A stretch of 39,194 nt of DNA from Janthinobacterium sp. GW458P (GCF_002127585.1 NZ_NEGZ01000018.1:41326-80519); one strand, 5' to 3'. Numbered from the stretch's first letter, positions 25,659-35,318 are shown. Translations and numbers: made by a program. The notes: a model not told the origin generated them from the sequence alone.

Positions 25659-26329
25659 TGAATCTGGCCCTGTTTGACCTCGACCACACCCTGCTGCCCA
25701 TCGACTCGGATCACGAGTGGGGCGAATTCCTGGTACGCATCGGTGCCGTGGACGCCGCCGAATTCACCCGCCGCAACGACGAATTTTTCGCGCAATACCA
25801 GGCCGGCACGCTCGACCCGGTGGAATACCTGGAATTCTCGCTCGGCACCCTGGCGCAATTTCCGCGCGAACGCCTGGAAGCGCTGCACCGCCAATTCATG
25901 GCCGAAGTGGTCTTGCCGGCCATCCGCCCGGAAGTCGTCGCACTGCTGAAACAGCACCAGGACGCGGGCGACCTGCTGGCCATCGTCACGGCCACCAACC
26001 ATTTCATCACCAAGCCCATCGCCGATGCGCTGGGCGTCGAGCACCTGCTGGCCGCCATGCCCGAATATGACGCGCAAGGCAATGTCACGGGCAAGCTGCT
26101 GGGCACGCCGACCCTGGGCGCGGGCAAGCTGACCCACACCCACGCCTGGCTGGAAAAGATGGGCAAGGAACTGGGGCAGTTCGAGCGCAGCTATTTTTAC
26201 AGCGATTCGCACAACGACATTCCCCTGCTGTCGGTCGTGACCCACCCGGTCGCGACCAACCCCAACACCGCTTTGAGCGCACACGCATCCCTCCACGGCT
26301 GGCCATCACTCCACTTATTCAATGATTAA
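25655..26329 (+). CDS. HAD-IB family hydrolase (phosphoserine-phosphatase-like)
   Basis: 224 residues. HAD motif I is FDLDHTLLPID (Asp8 nucleophile, Asp10), motif II is in IVTATNHF, and motifs III/IV in the C-terminal part with YFYSDSHNDIPLL. The cap is of the helical C1 type (about 25-90), as in SerB and in the phosphatases of this subfamily. The substrate is not known. It overlaps the hda stop codon by 4 bp (ATGA; a second ATG at 25658 is possible) and pcnB by 8 bp, so translation is probably coupled. Confidence 0.88.
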   Translation: MMNLALFDLDHTLLPIDSDHEWGEFLVRIGAVDAAEFTRRNDEFFAQYQAGTLDPVEYLEFSLGTLAQFPRERLEALHRQFMAEVVLPAIRPEVVALLKQHQDAGDLLAIVTATNHFITKPIADALGVEHLLAAMPEYDAQGNVTGKLLGTPTLGAGKLTHTHAWLEKMGKELGQFERSYFYSDSHNDIPLLSVVTHPVATNPNTALSAHASLHGWPSLHLFND

Positions 26330-27701
26330 AAAATTCATCCGCAAGATCCTCGGCGTTAAAAAAGAGGCAGCGCGCGACACCACGGCCCCCATCGTGCTCG
26401 GTCCCGCGCAACACGGAATCGACCCGAAACTGGTGTCGTCGAATGCCATCCGCGTCACCAGCAGCCTGCAGGAAGCGGGCTTCGAGGCCTTCGTCGTCGG
26501 CGGCGCCGTGCGCGACCTGCTGCTGGGTGTCAAACCCAAGGACTTCGACATCGCCACCAACGCCACGCCGGAACAGGTGAAGCGCTTGTTCCGCCGCGCC
26601 TTCATCATCGGCAAGCGCTTCCAGATCGTGCACGTGATGTTCGGCCAGGATTTGCTGGAAGTAACGACCTTCCGCGGCGCCGGCGCCGACTCCGCGCCCA
26701 AGGATGAACATGGCCGCGTCCTGCGCGACAACACCTTCGGTCTGCAGCACGAGGACGCGCTGCGCCGCGACTTCACCATCAACGCCATGTACTACAACCC
26801 GGCCACGCAGGAAGTGCTCGATTACCACGGCGGCGTGGAAGACATCCGCGCCCAGACCCTGCGCATGATCGGCAAGCCGGAAGAGCGCTACCGCGAAGAC
26901 CCCGTGCGCATGCTGCGCGTGGTGCGCTTCGCCGCCAAGCTGAAATTCACCATCGAGCCGCACACGGCCGCGCCGATTCCCGTCATGGCGCCGCTGATCA
27001 ACAACGTGCCGGCCCCGCGCGTGTTCGACGAAATGCTGAAACTGCTGATGAGCGGCCACGCGCTGGCGTGCCTGCAGCAGCTGCGCAAGGAAGGCTTGCA
27101 CCACGGCCTGCTGCCGCTGCTCGACGTGGTGCTGGAGCAGCCGCTGGGCGCGAAATTCGTCACCCTGGCGCTGGACGCCACGGACCAGCGCATCGCCGCC
27201 GGCAAGACCGTCTCGCCGGGCTTTTTGTTTGCCTCGCTGCTGTGGCACCAGGTGCTGGAAAAATGGACGGCCTACCGCGCCGCCGGCGAGTCGACCATCC
27301 CCGCGCTGCACCTGGCGGCCGACGACGTGCTCGATTCGCAGACGGAAAAACTGGCCCTGCAGCGCAAGATCGGTTCCGACATGCGCGACATCTGGTCGAT
27401 GCAGCCGCGCTTCGAGCGCCGGGTCGGCAAGGCGCCGTACAAATTGCTCGAGCACCTGCGCTTCCGCGCCGGCTACGACTTCCTGCTGCTGCGCTGCGCC
27501 TCGGGCGAGATCGACATGGACATCGGCGAATGGTGGACGGCCTTTTATGAGGGCGACGAGGAAACGCGCGAAGCGCTGCTGGTCAGCGCCAATGCCGCAC
27601 CGGGCGCCGCCAAGAAAAAGCGCCCGCCACGCCGCAGCACGCGCAGCAAATCGAATACCGGCGGCGGAAGCACCTCCACCGGCAGCACCAGCGGCGAATA
27701 A
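26322..27701 (+). CDS. pcnB: Poly(A) polymerase I
   Basis: 459 residues. Adds poly(A) tails to RNA 3' ends, which in bacteria promotes decay. The class II nucleotidyltransferase head has GGAVRDLLLG (60-69) and the metal-binding DFD (Asp74, Asp76); EDALRRDFTINAMYYNP and the RYREDPVRMLRVVRFAAKL segment follow, distinguishing it from CCA enzymes by the longer C-terminal arm. The tail is basic then Ser/Gly/Thr-rich (KKKRPPRRSTRSKS), probably an RNA-binding arm. Overlaps the HAD gene by 8 bp and folK by one base (TAATG). Confidence 0.95.
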   Translation: MIKKFIRKILGVKKEAARDTTAPIVLGPAQHGIDPKLVSSNAIRVTSSLQEAGFEAFVVGGAVRDLLLGVKPKDFDIATNATPEQVKRLFRRAFIIGKRFQIVHVMFGQDLLEVTTFRGAGADSAPKDEHGRVLRDNTFGLQHEDALRRDFTINAMYYNPATQEVLDYHGGVEDIRAQTLRMIGKPEERYREDPVRMLRVVRFAAKLKFTIEPHTAAPIPVMAPLINNVPAPRVFDEMLKLLMSGHALACLQQLRKEGLHHGLLPLLDVVLEQPLGAKFVTLALDATDQRIAAGKTVSPGFLFASLLWHQVLEKWTAYRAAGESTIPALHLAADDVLDSQTEKLALQRKIGSDMRDIWSMQPRFERRVGKAPYKLLEHLRFRAGYDFLLLRCASGEIDMDIGEWWTAFYEGDEETREALLVSANAAPGAAKKKRPPRRSTRSKSNTGGGSTSTGSTSGE

Positions 27702-28177
27702 TGCAAGTTATCGCTTACATCGGCATCGGCGCCAACCTGGGCGATGCGCGCGCGAACGTGCAGGATGCGATCGCGCGCCTGGCGCGCCTGCCCGGCGCAT
27801 CCCTCGTGGACGCCTCGGCCAGCTACCGCACGGCGCCCATCGATTCCAGCGGTGACGACTATATCAACGCCGTGGCGCGCATCACGACCACCCTGCCGGC
27901 CGAAGCGCTTTTGCAGGCCCTGCATGCCATCGAGGCGGCGCACGGGCGCGAACGGCCCTACCGCAACGCCCCGCGCACCCTGGACCTGGACTTGCTGCTG
28001 TACGGCGATGCACAGATCGCCAGCGCCACCCTGACGGTACCGCATCCGCGCCTCACCGAGCGCGCCTTCGTGCTGGTGCCGCTGCTGGCCCTGGCGCCCG
28101 CCATCGTCGTGCCGGGACGCGGGCCGGCGCAGCACTACCTGGCGGGCGTCGCTGACCAGGCCATCAGCGAGCTCTGA
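27701..28177 (+). CDS. folK: HPPK, 2-amino-4-hydroxy-6-hydroxymethyldihydropteridine pyrophosphokinase
   Basis: 158 residues, the usual size. Transfers pyrophosphate from ATP to hydroxymethyldihydropterin in folate synthesis. Signatures: IGIGANLGDARANV at the N terminus, the loop ERPYRNAPRTLDLDLLLYG with the two metal-binding aspartates, and HPRLTERAFVLVPL. The start overlaps the pcnB stop by one base. panB follows after 108 bp with its own probable promoter, so folK ends the overlapping run. Confidence 0.95.
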   Translation: MQVIAYIGIGANLGDARANVQDAIARLARLPGASLVDASASYRTAPIDSSGDDYINAVARITTTLPAEALLQALHAIEAAHGRERPYRNAPRTLDLDLLLYGDAQIASATLTVPHPRLTERAFVLVPLLALAPAIVVPGRGPAQHYLAGVADQAISEL

Positions 28178-28213
28178 GCGCCACGCGGCATTGCTCTACA
28201 ATGCCGCCCCTGC

Positions 28214-28246
28214 ACGCCGCCATATAAAGTACTACACTAGCGGCGT
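28214..28246 (+). promoter_or_regulatory. Inverted repeat around a -10-like element upstream of panB
   Basis: ACGCCGC (28214-28220) and GCGGCGT (28240-28246) are complementary and enclose the AT-rich CATATAAAGTACTACACTA, which contains TACACT, a plausible -10. The arrangement could be an operator around the panB promoter. No -35 was assigned. Confidence 0.35.
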
Positions 28247-28285
28247 CGCAATAGCATAACCCCCCTTTCACTCTAGAGAATACCT

Positions 28286-29161
28286 ATGTCCGCTTATTTG
28301 CAAGGAACAGATCTGGCCGCCAAAGACAAGGCCGCCACACCGGCGCCGGCGCCATCCAAGCCTGTCGCCAACAAGGCCGTGACCATCCATACCCTGGCCA
28401 CGCTGCGCGCCGCCGGTGAAAAGATCACCATGCTGACCTGCTATGACGCCAGCTTCGCGTCGCTGATGGACCGCTGCGGCGTGGAGATCCTGCTGATCGG
28501 CGATTCGCTCGGCATGGTCTGCAACGGCCTCAACTCCACCCTGCCCGTCACCGTGGCCGAACTGGCCTACCACACGGCGTCCGTGGCGCGCGGCAGCAAG
28601 TCGGCCATGATCCTGGCCGACCTGCCGTTCGGCGCGTACGGCACGCCTGAAACGGCTTACGCCAACGCCGTCATCCTGATGCAGGCGGGCGCGCACATGA
28701 TCAAGATCGAAGGCGGCGCCTGGCTGGCCGAGACCGTCCGTTTCCTCACCGAGCGCGGCATCCCCATCTGCGCCCACATCGGTCTGACGCCGCAATTCGT
28801 GCACCAGCTGGGCGGCTATAAAGTGCAGGGCAAGAGCACGGAAAGCGCCGCCGAACTGAAAAACGACGCGCTGACGCTGCAAAACGCGGGCGCGGCCATC
28901 GTGCTGATGGAAGCCATGCCGTCGCAACTGGGCAAGGAAGTGACCGACATGCTGACGATCCCCACCATCGGCATCGGCGCCGGTCCCGACTGTTCGGGCC
29001 AGGTCCTCGTCATGCACGACATGCTGGGCGTGTTCCCAGGCCGCAAGGCGCGCTTCGTGCGCAACTTCATGGAAGGCGCGGCCAGCATCGACGACGCCGT
29101 CACCGGCTATGTCAAGGCCGTCAAGGACGGCAGCTTCCCGGCGCTGGAACACTGCTTCTGA
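28286..29161 (+). CDS. panB: 3-methyl-2-oxobutanoate hydroxymethyltransferase
   Basis: 291 residues. Forms ketopantoate from alpha-ketoisovalerate and methylene-tetrahydrofolate in pantothenate synthesis. Signatures: [26 protein letters not shown] with the metal-binding Asp, KIEGGAW, and [42 protein letters not shown] follows. About 30 residues rich in Ala, Pro and Lys precede the catalytic barrel and make it longer than the roughly 264-residue E. coli enzyme. The Shine-Dalgarno is weak (AGAG). A later internal start is unlikely as no ATG lies between residue 1 and the barrel. Confidence 0.95.
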   Translation: MSAYLQGTDLAAKDKAATPAPAPSKPVANKAVTIHTLATLRAAGEKITMLTCYDASFASLMDRCGVEILLIGDSLGMVCNGLNSTLPVTVAELAYHTASVARGSKSAMILADLPFGAYGTPETAYANAVILMQAGAHMIKIEGGAWLAETVRFLTERGIPICAHIGLTPQFVHQLGGYKVQGKSTESAAELKNDALTLQNAGAAIVLMEAMPSQLGKEVTDMLTIPTIGIGAGPDCSGQVLVMHDMLGVFPGRKARFVRNFMEGAASIDDAVTGYVKAVKDGSFPALEHCF

Positions 29162-29208
29162 TTGTGCCTGGCGAGCCACTGATTGGCACTTTAGTCCGCA
29201 AATAAAAT

Positions 29209-29237
29209 CTGGGTCAGACCCGTCGGGTCTGCCCCAG
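29209..29237. terminator. Palindromic terminator between panB and the aldehyde dehydrogenase gene
   Basis: CTGGGTCAGACCCG and CGGGTCTGCCCCAG pair over 14 bp with one mismatch around a single-base centre, followed by GCTTTT. It lies between two converging genes and could end both transcripts. The CAGACCCG-T-CGGGTCTG core looks like a short palindromic repeat of a type seen dispersed in related genomes, which is recollection and not checked. Confidence 0.6.
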
Positions 29238-29258
29238 GCTTTTAAGACAACAATTCCG

Positions 29259-30746
29259 CTATCCCACCTGTATCCACGTCGTCTTCAGCTCCGTGTACTT
29301 GTCCAGCGCGTGCAACGACTTGTCGCGCCCGTTGCCCGACTGTTTATAGCCGCCGAACGGCACGGTGATATCGTCGCCGTCGTACTGGTTGACGTGCACG
29401 GTGCCCGCGCGCAGGGCGCGCGCCGTCTGGATGGCCTTGCTGATGTCCGAGGTCCACACGGCCGCCTGCAAGCCGTATGGCGTCGCATTGGCCTGCTTGA
29501 TGGCTTCGGCGATATTCGTAAAGCCCAGCACGGACAGCACGGGCCCGAAAATCTCTTCGCGCGCGATCGTCATGCCGGCGTCCACACCGAAGATGGTCGG
29601 CTGCACGTAATAGCCGCCCGTATCAAGGCGCACGGCGTCGCCGCCGCCGAGCAGCTGCGCGCCTTCGTTCTTGCCGGCCGCGATATAGCCCATCACCGTA
29701 CTCATCTGCGTGGCGTCGACGATGGCGCCCATGACCGTGGCTTCGTCGAGCGGGTCGCCGGGCTGGAAGCGGGGCAGCATGGCCAGCGCCTTGGCGATAA
29801 ATTCATCCTTGATCGATTCTTCCACGAACAGGCGCGAGGGCGCATTGCAGCTTTCGCCCTGGTTGAAAAAGATGGAGCCGACGGCGGCCGCGACGGCCTT
29901 GTCCAGGTCCGGGCAATCGGCGCACACGATGTTGGCGGACTTGCCGCCCAGCTCAGTCCACGCCCGTTTCAGGTTCGACTGGCCCGCCATCTGCACGATC
30001 AATTTCCCTGTGCGCGTGGAACCCGTAAAGCCGATGCAATCGACGTCCATGTGCAGCGCCAGCGCGGCACCGGCCTCGTTGCCGTAACCGGGCAGCACGT
30101 TGAAGACGCCCTTCGGCACGCCCGCTTCCAGCGCGATGTCGGCCAGGCGCAGCGCCGTCAATGGCGATTTTTCCGACGGTTTCAAGATCACGCTGTTGCC
30201 GGCCGCGAGGGCCGGCGCGATCTTCCAGGCAGCCATGATCATCGGGTAATTCCACGGCACGATGGCGGCGACGACGCCCACCGGTTCGCGCGTGATCAGG
30301 GCCAGGCTGTTGGCGGGCGTCGGGGCGATTTCATCGTAGACCTTGTCGATCGCCTCGCCATACCAGCGCAGGCAGTTGGCCGTGGCGCCCACGTCCACGC
30401 TCTGGCTGTACTTGATCGGCTTACCCATGTCCAGGGTTTCCAGCAGGGCCAGCTCGGGACCGTATTTCTGCACCAGGTCGGCGAACTTGATCAATATCCG
30501 CTTGCGCTGCGCCGGCGATTTTCCCGCCCAGCGGCGGTCGTCAAAGGCGGCGCGCGCGGCCTGCACGGCCGCCTCCACGTCGGCGCCGTCGCAGCGGGCC
30601 ACCTGTCCCAGCAAGCGCCCGTCGATGGGCGACAGATTGTCGAAAACCTGGCCGGACCTGGCCGCGACCCGCTCGCCGTTGATGACAGCGCGGCCATCGA
30701 TCTTGATCTCTGCGGCCCGTGCGTGCCAACTGGTGTTTTCCGTCAT
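29259..30746 (-). CDS. puuC: Gamma-glutamyl-gamma-aminobutyraldehyde dehydrogenase (PuuC-like ALDH)
   Basis: 495 residues of the NAD(P)+-dependent aldehyde dehydrogenase family. The catalytic Glu is in TELGGKSANIV, the catalytic Cys (about residue 300) in FNQGESCNAPSR, and the cofactor region in VPWNYPMIMAAWKIAPALAAGN and FTGSTRTG. In the putrescine route it oxidises gamma-glutamyl-aminobutyraldehyde to gamma-glutamyl-GABA. The specific activity is inferred from its place at the end of a polyamine operon; by sequence alone other aldehydes are possible. It starts 30 bp after potI. Confidence 0.85.
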   Translation of the reverse strand: MTENTSWHARAAEIKIDGRAVINGERVAARSGQVFDNLSPIDGRLLGQVARCDGADVEAAVQAARAAFDDRRWAGKSPAQRKRILIKFADLVQKYGPELALLETLDMGKPIKYSQSVDVGATANCLRWYGEAIDKVYDEIAPTPANSLALITREPVGVVAAIVPWNYPMIMAAWKIAPALAAGNSVILKPSEKSPLTALRLADIALEAGVPKGVFNVLPGYGNEAGAALALHMDVDCIGFTGSTRTGKLIVQMAGQSNLKRAWTELGGKSANIVCADCPDLDKAVAAAVGSIFFNQGESCNAPSRLFVEESIKDEFIAKALAMLPRFQPGDPLDEATVMGAIVDATQMSTVMGYIAAGKNEGAQLLGGGDAVRLDTGGYYVQPTIFGVDAGMTIAREEIFGPVLSVLGFTNIAEAIKQANATPYGLQAAVWTSDISKAIQTARALRAGTVHVNQYDGDDITVPFGGYKQSGNGRDKSLHALDKYTELKTTWIQVG

Positions 30747-30776
30747 GGTCGTCTCCTGTGTCAGTTTACAAGCAGC

Positions 30777-31628
30777 TTACTCCTGGTCCAGCGAATAGGG
30801 CGCAGACATCTGCTTGCGGCGTCTGCGGTCGGCGCGCGCCAGCATCACGGCGTACGCGATCACGGCGAGCGTCACGACGAGGATGGTCAGCGCGGCGATG
30901 GCATTGACGCGCGGGTCGAGTCCCAGGCGCGCGCGCGAGAAAATCACCAGCGGCATCGTCGTCGAACCGGGGCCGGACAGGAAAGCGGAGAGCACCACGT
31001 CGTCGAGCGACAGGGTAAATGTCAGCAGCCAGGCTGAGGCCAATGCCTGCGTGATGTTCGGCAGGGTCACGAGGAAGAACACCTGGTGCGCGCGGCAACC
31101 AAGGTCCATGGCCGCTTCCGCCAGCGACTTGCTCATTTCCTGCAGGCGCGACTGCACCACCACGGCCGCATACGCCATGCCCAGCAGGGTGTGACCGAGC
31201 CAGATGGTCAGCACGCCCCGCTCGGGAAAACCGAAGACCTTTTGCATGGACACCAGCATCAGCAGCAGCGACAGGCCGATGATCACTTCCGGCATCACCA
31301 ACGGCGCGCTGACCATGGCTGAAAACACCGTGCGGCCACGGAAGCGCTGGTAGCTGGTCAAGGCAAAGGCGGCGAAGGTGCCGAGGATGACGGACGAAGT
31401 GGCCGACATGAAGGCGATCTTCAGGGACAAGCCGAAGCCCGAAATGATCTCCGTGTCACTCATCAACTCGCGGTACCAGCGCAGCGAGAAGCCGCTCCAC
31501 ACCATGTCCTGGCGCGAGCTGTTGAACGAAAAGACGATCAGCACGATGATGGGCAGGTACAGGAACAGGTAGCCGAGCGAGAGCCAGCCGCGCCCGAACC
31601 AGCGCTGCAGGAAGGTACGTCCGTTCAT
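30777..31628 (-). CDS. potI: Putrescine ABC transporter, permease subunit (PotI/SpuH)
   Basis: 283 residues with about six membrane helices and the EAA loop contacting the ATPase at LAEAAMDLGCRAHQVFFLVT. It begins with a cytoplasmic tail and FGRGWLSLGYLFLYLPIIVL. One of two permeases of a PotFGHI-type importer in the inner membrane. Its start overlaps the end of potH by 4 bp (ATGA). The C terminus is basic (RADRRRRKQM). Assignment to polyamines comes from sequence resemblance and from the flanking catabolic genes. Confidence 0.9.
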   Translation of the reverse strand: MNGRTFLQRWFGRGWLSLGYLFLYLPIIVLIVFSFNSSRQDMVWSGFSLRWYRELMSDTEIISGFGLSLKIAFMSATSSVILGTFAAFALTSYQRFRGRTVFSAMVSAPLVMPEVIIGLSLLLMLVSMQKVFGFPERGVLTIWLGHTLLGMAYAAVVVQSRLQEMSKSLAEAAMDLGCRAHQVFFLVTLPNITQALASAWLLTFTLSLDDVVLSAFLSGPGSTTMPLVIFSRARLGLDPRVNAIAALTILVVTLAVIAYAVMLARADRRRRKQMSAPYSLDQE

Positions 31629-32554
31629 GTGCGCTCCTCCGCGTCCTGGTCGGTCTTGTATTTGTTAAAAATGGCCATCGGCACGAGGATCAGCAGGATC
31701 ACCAGCACCGTCACCGACGAGGCCATGGCCCAGTCGTTATTGGTGAAATATTCATCCCACAGCACGCGGCCGATCATCAGGGTTTCCGGGCCGCCCAGCA
31801 GCTCGGGAATCACGTATTCGCCCACGGAGGGAATGAACACCAGCATGGCGCCGGCGATGATGCCCGACTTCGACAGAGGCACGGTGATGCGCCAGAACGC
31901 CTGCAGGGGCGTGGCGCCCAGGTCCGCCGCCGCTTCCAGGAAGCGCACGTCCATTTTGACCAGGTTGGCGTACAGGGGCAAAATCATGAACGGCAGATAG
32001 GCGTACACCATGCCGACCACCAGCGAAAACGAGGTGTTCATCATGTGCAGCGGCTCCTGCACCACGTCCAGCGCGATCAATAGATCGTTGAGCAGGCCGT
32101 GGTTGGCCAGGATGCCCTTCCACGCATACACGCGCAGCAGGAACGAGGTCCAGAACGGCAGCATTACCAGCATCATCAGCACCGGGCGAATCGATGGCCT
32201 GGCGCGCGCCATGAAGTAGGCGAACGGGTAGCCGATGAAGAGGCAAATGGCGGTGGTGATGGCCGCGTACTTGATGGAACTGAGGTAGGTGAGCAGATAC
32301 AGTTCATCGGCGGCGATGAACAGGTAGTTGGCGATTTTCACCTTCAATACGACGATGCCGTCGACGTACGACAGCAGGCCGCCGAACGGACTGCCCGCCG
32401 TGTCCATGTCGGACAAGCTGATGCGCAGCACGATCAGGAACGGTATTAAAAAGGCGGCCGTCAGGAACAGCGCCGGCACGGCGATGACGGCGTTGCGCCC
32501 AGTGACCCAGCGCAGGGGGACGAGCTTGCGCAGCGATTGCAGAATAGACGTCAT
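31625..32554 (-). CDS. potH: Putrescine ABC transporter, permease subunit (PotH/SpuG)
   Basis: 309 residues, about six membrane helices, with the EAA motif at LEAAADLGATPLQAFWRITVPLS and a long first periplasmic loop, as in PotH. The conserved MLPFWTSFLLRVYAWKGIL segment is typical of polyamine permeases. It lies 7 bp downstream of potG and overlaps potI, so the three transporter genes are co-translated. Confidence 0.9.
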   Translation of the reverse strand: MTSILQSLRKLVPLRWVTGRNAVIAVPALFLTAAFLIPFLIVLRISLSDMDTAGSPFGGLLSYVDGIVVLKVKIANYLFIAADELYLLTYLSSIKYAAITTAICLFIGYPFAYFMARARPSIRPVLMMLVMLPFWTSFLLRVYAWKGILANHGLLNDLLIALDVVQEPLHMMNTSFSLVVGMVYAYLPFMILPLYANLVKMDVRFLEAAADLGATPLQAFWRITVPLSKSGIIAGAMLVFIPSVGEYVIPELLGGPETLMIGRVLWDEYFTNNDWAMASSVTVLVILLILVPMAIFNKYKTDQDAEERT

Positions 32555-32561
32555 GATGGCC

Positions 32562-33710
32562 TCAGCTGGTCAGCACGACGATGTCGGCGCCATCCCACCA
32601 CACCCACACGCGCTGCTCGCGCTCAAGGCGCGCGGCGTCGTGGCGGGCCGCGTTGGTGCGCGAGACTTTCACCACCGTGCCGCTGTCGAGGCGCACGTGG
32701 TAGCTGGTTTCATTGCCAAAATACGCCATGGCGACAATCACGCCCTGGGCGCAGTTGTAGCCGTGTTCCTTTGGTGACGCCCGCTCTTCCAAAGCGGGCG
32801 GTTCGGTCTGGATGCCGATTTTCTCGGGGCGCACGGCCACCGAGACATCCATGCCCAGGTTGCCCGTGATGCCATGCGCGACATAGTGGCGGCCATCGGG
32901 CGTGTCGATGACCACGTGATCGGGTTCGTCTTCCGTGATGCGGCCATCGAACAGATTGACGCTGCCGATGAAGTCGGCCACGAAGCGGCAGTTCGGCGTT
33001 TCATAGATTTCGCCCGGCGCGCCCACTTGCAGGATGCGCCCTTCGCTCATGACGGCGATGCGCGTGGCCATGCTCATGGCCTCGTCCTGGTCGTGCGTGA
33101 CCATTACGCAGGTGACGCCCACCTGCTCGATGATGTTGACCAGTTCCATCTGCGTGCGTTCGCGCAGTTTCTTGTCGAGCGCGCCCAGCGGCTCGTCGAG
33201 CAGCAGCAATTGCGGACGCTTGGCCAGGCTGCGCGCCAGCGCCACGCGCTGCTGCTGGCCGCCCGACAGCTGGTGCGGCTTGCGCTTCGCATACTGCCCC
33301 AGCTGCACCAGCGCCAGCATCTGCTCGACCCGCGCCGCCACTTCCGCTTTCGGCAAGCCGTCGCGGCGCAGGCCGAAGGCGATGTTGTCCCACACGGACA
33401 AATGGGGGAACAGCGCATATGACTGGAACATCATGTTGATGGGCCGCTGGTGCGGCGGCACATCGACGATGCTGCTGCCCGCCAGGGCGATGCGCCCCGA
33501 GGTCGGCGTCTCGAAACCGGCCAGCATGCGCAGCAGGGTCGACTTGCCGCAACCTGAACTGCCCAGCAGGGCGAAAATCTCGCCCTTGTTGATCGTCACG
33601 GAAATACCATCGACGGCGCGCACGCCATCGAATTCCTTGACCAGCTGATCAATCAGCAAGAAAGGCGCTTGGGCGTCGCTGGCCGACGCGGCAGGTGTTG
33701 CTATCGTCAT
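32562..33710 (-). CDS. potG: Putrescine ABC transporter, ATP-binding subunit (PotG/SpuF)
   Basis: 382 residues. Walker [10 protein letters not shown] (50-58), signature [16 protein letters not shown], Walker [13 protein letters not shown] and the switch histidine in [13 protein letters not shown] are all intact; a C-terminal TOBE domain (about 285-380) follows, as in PotA/PotG. It powers uptake through PotH and PotI. In Pseudomonas the equivalent gene spuF follows two substrate-binding protein genes, absent here. The gap to the aminotransferase gene upstream is 137 bp and holds a hairpin. Confidence 0.92.
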   Translation of the reverse strand: MTIATPAASASDAQAPFLLIDQLVKEFDGVRAVDGISVTINKGEIFALLGSSGCGKSTLLRMLAGFETPTSGRIALAGSSIVDVPPHQRPINMMFQSYALFPHLSVWDNIAFGLRRDGLPKAEVAARVEQMLALVQLGQYAKRKPHQLSGGQQQRVALARSLAKRPQLLLLDEPLGALDKKLRERTQMELVNIIEQVGVTCVMVTHDQDEAMSMATRIAVMSEGRILQVGAPGEIYETPNCRFVADFIGSVNLFDGRITEDEPDHVVIDTPDGRHYVAHGITGNLGMDVSVAVRPEKIGIQTEPPALEERASPKEHGYNCAQGVIVAMAYFGNETSYHVRLDSGTVVKVSRTNAARHDAARLEREQRVWVWWDGADIVVLTS

Positions 33711-33793
33711 GTGTGGGTAGCTTCTGGGTAAAAGGGTGTCAAAATGAAAAACTGGCCACTACAGGAGCGGCCAGGATGGAAGTTTAGCGGAAC

Positions 33794-33832
33794 TGCCGCC
33801 ATTGCGGTCCAAAAAATACGCAGATGGCGGCA
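33794..33832 (-). promoter_or_regulatory. Hairpin in the spacer between spuC and potG
   Basis: TGCCGCCAT-TGCG (33794-33806) pairs with CGCAG-ATGGCGGCA (33819-33832) with a single bulged base and a 12-base loop. No T tract follows on the minus strand. It could be a processing or stability element setting the ratio of enzyme to transporter messages. A second, smaller inverted repeat (TGGCC and GGCCA) lies nearby at 33754-33775. Confidence 0.5.
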
Positions 33833-33847
33833 AAATGGGGCAAAAAC

Positions 33848-35308
33848 CTACACCCAGCCCTTCGCCTTCACCTCGTCATACGTCTTGTCCAGGCATAGCC
33901 GTATCAATGCGACCATCTCGTCGATCTGCGCGCGCGTCATGACCAGGGGAGGGGCGACGATCATGCGCTCGCCCACGGCGCGCATGATCACGCCGTTGTC
34001 GAACATGTGGCCGCGGCAGATCATGCCCACGCCCTGGTCCTCGTCGAACAGCTCGTTGTCGTGCACGGTGGCGCCCTTGCGGCGCACCAGGTTCAGGCCC
34101 GCGACCAGGCCGCAGCTGTCCGCGTAGCCCACCAGCGGATGCTCGCCCAGGCTGGCGAAGCACTGTTTCAGGTAGGGTCCCGTGTCGTTAGCCACCTTGG
34201 CCACCAGTTGCTCTTCCTCGATGATGCGGATGTTTTCCAGCGCCGCCGCGCAAGCGACTGGATGGCCCGAATACGTGAAACCGTGCGTGAATTCGCCGCC
34301 TTGCTCGATCAGCACCTTGGCCACCCTGTCGCCCACCAGCACGCCGCCCAGGGGCACATAGCCGGAAGTGACGCCCTTGGCAAACGTGATCAGGTCGGGC
34401 TTGATGCCGAACAGCTCGGAGCCGAACCAGCGCCCAAGGCGGCCGAAGCCGCAGATGACTTCATCGGCGATGAGCAAAATGCCGTACTTGTCGCAGATGC
34501 GGCCAATTTCGGGCCAGTAGGTCGATGGCGGGATGATGACGCCGCCCGCGCCCTGTACCGGTTCGCCGATGAAGGCGGCGACCTTGTCGGCGCCGATTTC
34601 CAGGATCTTGTCTTCCAGCCAGCCGGCCGCTTTCAAGCCGAAGGCTTCCGGCGTCAAGCCGTGGCCCGATTCCAGGTAATTGGGCTGGCCGATATGCGCG
34701 ATGCCCGGTATCGGCAAGCCGCCTTGCGCGTGCATGCCGTCCATGCCACCCAGCGACGCCCCCGCCACCGTGCTGCCGTGATACGCGTTGTGGCGGCTGA
34801 TGACGGTATGGCGCTCCTTGTAGCCGAGGATATCCCAGTAGCGGCGCACCATGCGCAGATTCGTGTCGTTGCCCTCGGAGCCGGAACTGGTGAAGAACAC
34901 GTGCTGAAACTGCGGCGGAGAGATTTGCGCCAGCTTGGACGCCAGCTGCGCGGCTGGCACGTTGGTCGTGCCAAAGAAGCTGTTATAGAAGGGCAGCGTT
35001 TCCATCTGCCGGTACACGGCTTGCGAGATCGACGTGCGGCCATAGCCCACGTTGACGCACCACAGGCCCGACATGCCGTCGACGATCTTCCTGCCCTGGC
35101 TATCCCACAGGTAGACGCCGTCGCCGCGCACCATCACGCGCGCGCCCTTGCTTGCCAGGTCCTGGAAATCGGTGAACGGGTGCAGGTAGTGGGCCGAGTC
35201 CATTTTCTGGATGGCGGCCGTGTCATACACCTGCGGCGCCGCGTTTTTCTGCGCCACGGAGGCTACAAAAGCGGCGCTCGGCGCCAGCGGATTGTTGATT
35301 GTGCTCAT
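33848..35308 (-). CDS. spuC: Putrescine-pyruvate aminotransferase (SpuC-like, class III)
   Basis: 486 residues of the class III PLP aminotransferase family. The PLP-binding Lys is in LITFAKGVTSGYVPLGG, preceded by the Asp in ILLIADEVICGFGRLGRWFG; a Ser-Gly-Ser-Glu cofactor phosphate segment is at FFTSSGSEGNDTNLRM. It would move an amino group from putrescine (or other diamines) to pyruvate, giving 4-aminobutyraldehyde and alanine. The operon therefore encodes both this transaminase route and the gamma-glutamyl route. It lies 10 bp after puuA. Confidence 0.9.
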   Translation of the reverse strand: MSTINNPLAPSAAFVASVAQKNAAPQVYDTAAIQKMDSAHYLHPFTDFQDLASKGARVMVRGDGVYLWDSQGRKIVDGMSGLWCVNVGYGRTSISQAVYRQMETLPFYNSFFGTTNVPAAQLASKLAQISPPQFQHVFFTSSGSEGNDTNLRMVRRYWDILGYKERHTVISRHNAYHGSTVAGASLGGMDGMHAQGGLPIPGIAHIGQPNYLESGHGLTPEAFGLKAAGWLEDKILEIGADKVAAFIGEPVQGAGGVIIPPSTYWPEIGRICDKYGILLIADEVICGFGRLGRWFGSELFGIKPDLITFAKGVTSGYVPLGGVLVGDRVAKVLIEQGGEFTHGFTYSGHPVACAAALENIRIIEEEQLVAKVANDTGPYLKQCFASLGEHPLVGYADSCGLVAGLNLVRRKGATVHDNELFDEDQGVGMICRGHMFDNGVIMRAVGERMIVAPPLVMTRAQIDEMVALIRLCLDKTYDEVKAKGWV

Positions 35309-35318
35309 AGGTGATCCT

